28,392 nt of DNA, from NCBI GenBank assembly GCA_046154695.1, contig JBJXFI010000237.1:1-28392 (forward strand). The letters are read 5' to 3'. The number at the start of each line of letters is the position of its first letter. The first letter of the stretch is position 1. The notes beneath the pieces are model-generated. The model searched no databases, had not been told where the DNA came from, and was given only the letters and a program-made list of their open reading frames with translations. The stretch comes from DALYLB01 sp046154695 (lineage in GTDB: Bacteria; Acidobacteriota; Blastocatellia; RBC074). Of the stretch, positions 28,251-28,392 are shown one piece after another. Position numbers and translations under genes: made by a program.

Positions 28251-28392
28251 CTACTTGCGCGCGCTCATCGTGACGTGCACCAAGACCTCCCCGGCCTCGG
28301 GCACGCGCACCTCGGCGCGACCGACGAGCTCACGGTGCGAGGCGCTGACGACGTAGTCTCCGGGCGCGACGTACTCGAAGGCGAAGCGACCC
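28251..28392 (-). CDS. 3' end of a carboxypeptidase-regulatory-like domain protein (partial)
   Basis: The minus-strand frame enters from beyond the window edge and stops at TAG 28251-28253, giving the last 46 residues. They read GRFAFEYVAPGDYVVSASHR then ELVGRAEVRVPEAGEVLVHV and TMSARK. This has the spacing of a carboxypeptidase regulatory-like (CarboxypepD_reg, beta-sandwich) repeat: GRF-F-VAPGDY-V. Such domains occur in secreted and TonB-linked proteins. Codon use is strongly G/C-ending and differs from nearby genes, so this end may come from another genome. Only the tail is visible and the rest is unknown. Confidence 0.6.
   Translation of the reverse strand, partial: GRFAFEYVAPGDYVVSASHRELVGRAEVRVPEAGEVLVHVTMSARK

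Overview
The window looks like a GC-rich chromosomal piece from a free-living, Gram-negative-type bacterium. The protein style points to Acidobacteriota: the GroEL sequence, an S9 peptidase with PD40 repeats, a short CstA, a CxxCH plus beta-barrel fusion, and many long palindromic intergenic repeats. This is judged from memory of these families, not from a search; related soil and water phyla remain possible. The window opens with 29 C's and changes in character in its last roughly 260 bases. It is therefore probably one whole assembled contig with unreliable ends.

Layout. 73-2353 (-): groES-groEL behind a near-consensus sigma-70 promoter and a CIRCE operator. 2394-3907 (-): purC with its own promoter, then a small Fis-type DNA-binding protein. 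4065-4832 (+): an orphan OmpR-type response regulator. 5077-8015 (-): a PIG-L deacetylase and a secreted S9 peptidase. 8277-10514 (-): the transporter CstA and a small unknown protein. 10561-13429 (+): a methylmalonyl-CoA mutase large subunit and prfB, the latter with a classical +1 programmed frameshift. 13697-16324 (+): ftsK. 16325-16736: an AT-rich gap with a tight DnaA-box cluster, a possible origin or DnaA-controlled promoter. 16737-17375 (+): a 3-hexulose-6-phosphate synthase-like protein. 17722-17988 (-): a small membrane protein. 18287-20005 (+): a DUF47/PhoU-like protein and a Pit phosphate transporter, a standard pair. 20084-25333 (-): a tight operon of AAA+ ATPase, VWA protein and lytic transglycosylase. 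25583-26155 (-): a glycine-zipper protein. 26407-27654 (-): a secreted CxxCH/beta-barrel fusion. The last 300 bases hold a tiny ORF and the 3' end of a carboxypeptidase-regulatory-like protein.

Most genes are housekeeping or general physiology: folding, purine synthesis, translation termination, chromosome segregation, and phosphate and carbon uptake. No mobile element gene, CRISPR array, rRNA or tRNA was seen. The most unusual features are the dense set of long palindromic repeats, nearly all just after gene ends and in at least two families with two copies each; a 246-bp composite multi-hairpin element between prfB and ftsK; the DnaA-box cluster; the AAA-VWA-transglycosylase operon; and the cytochrome-porin-like fusion.
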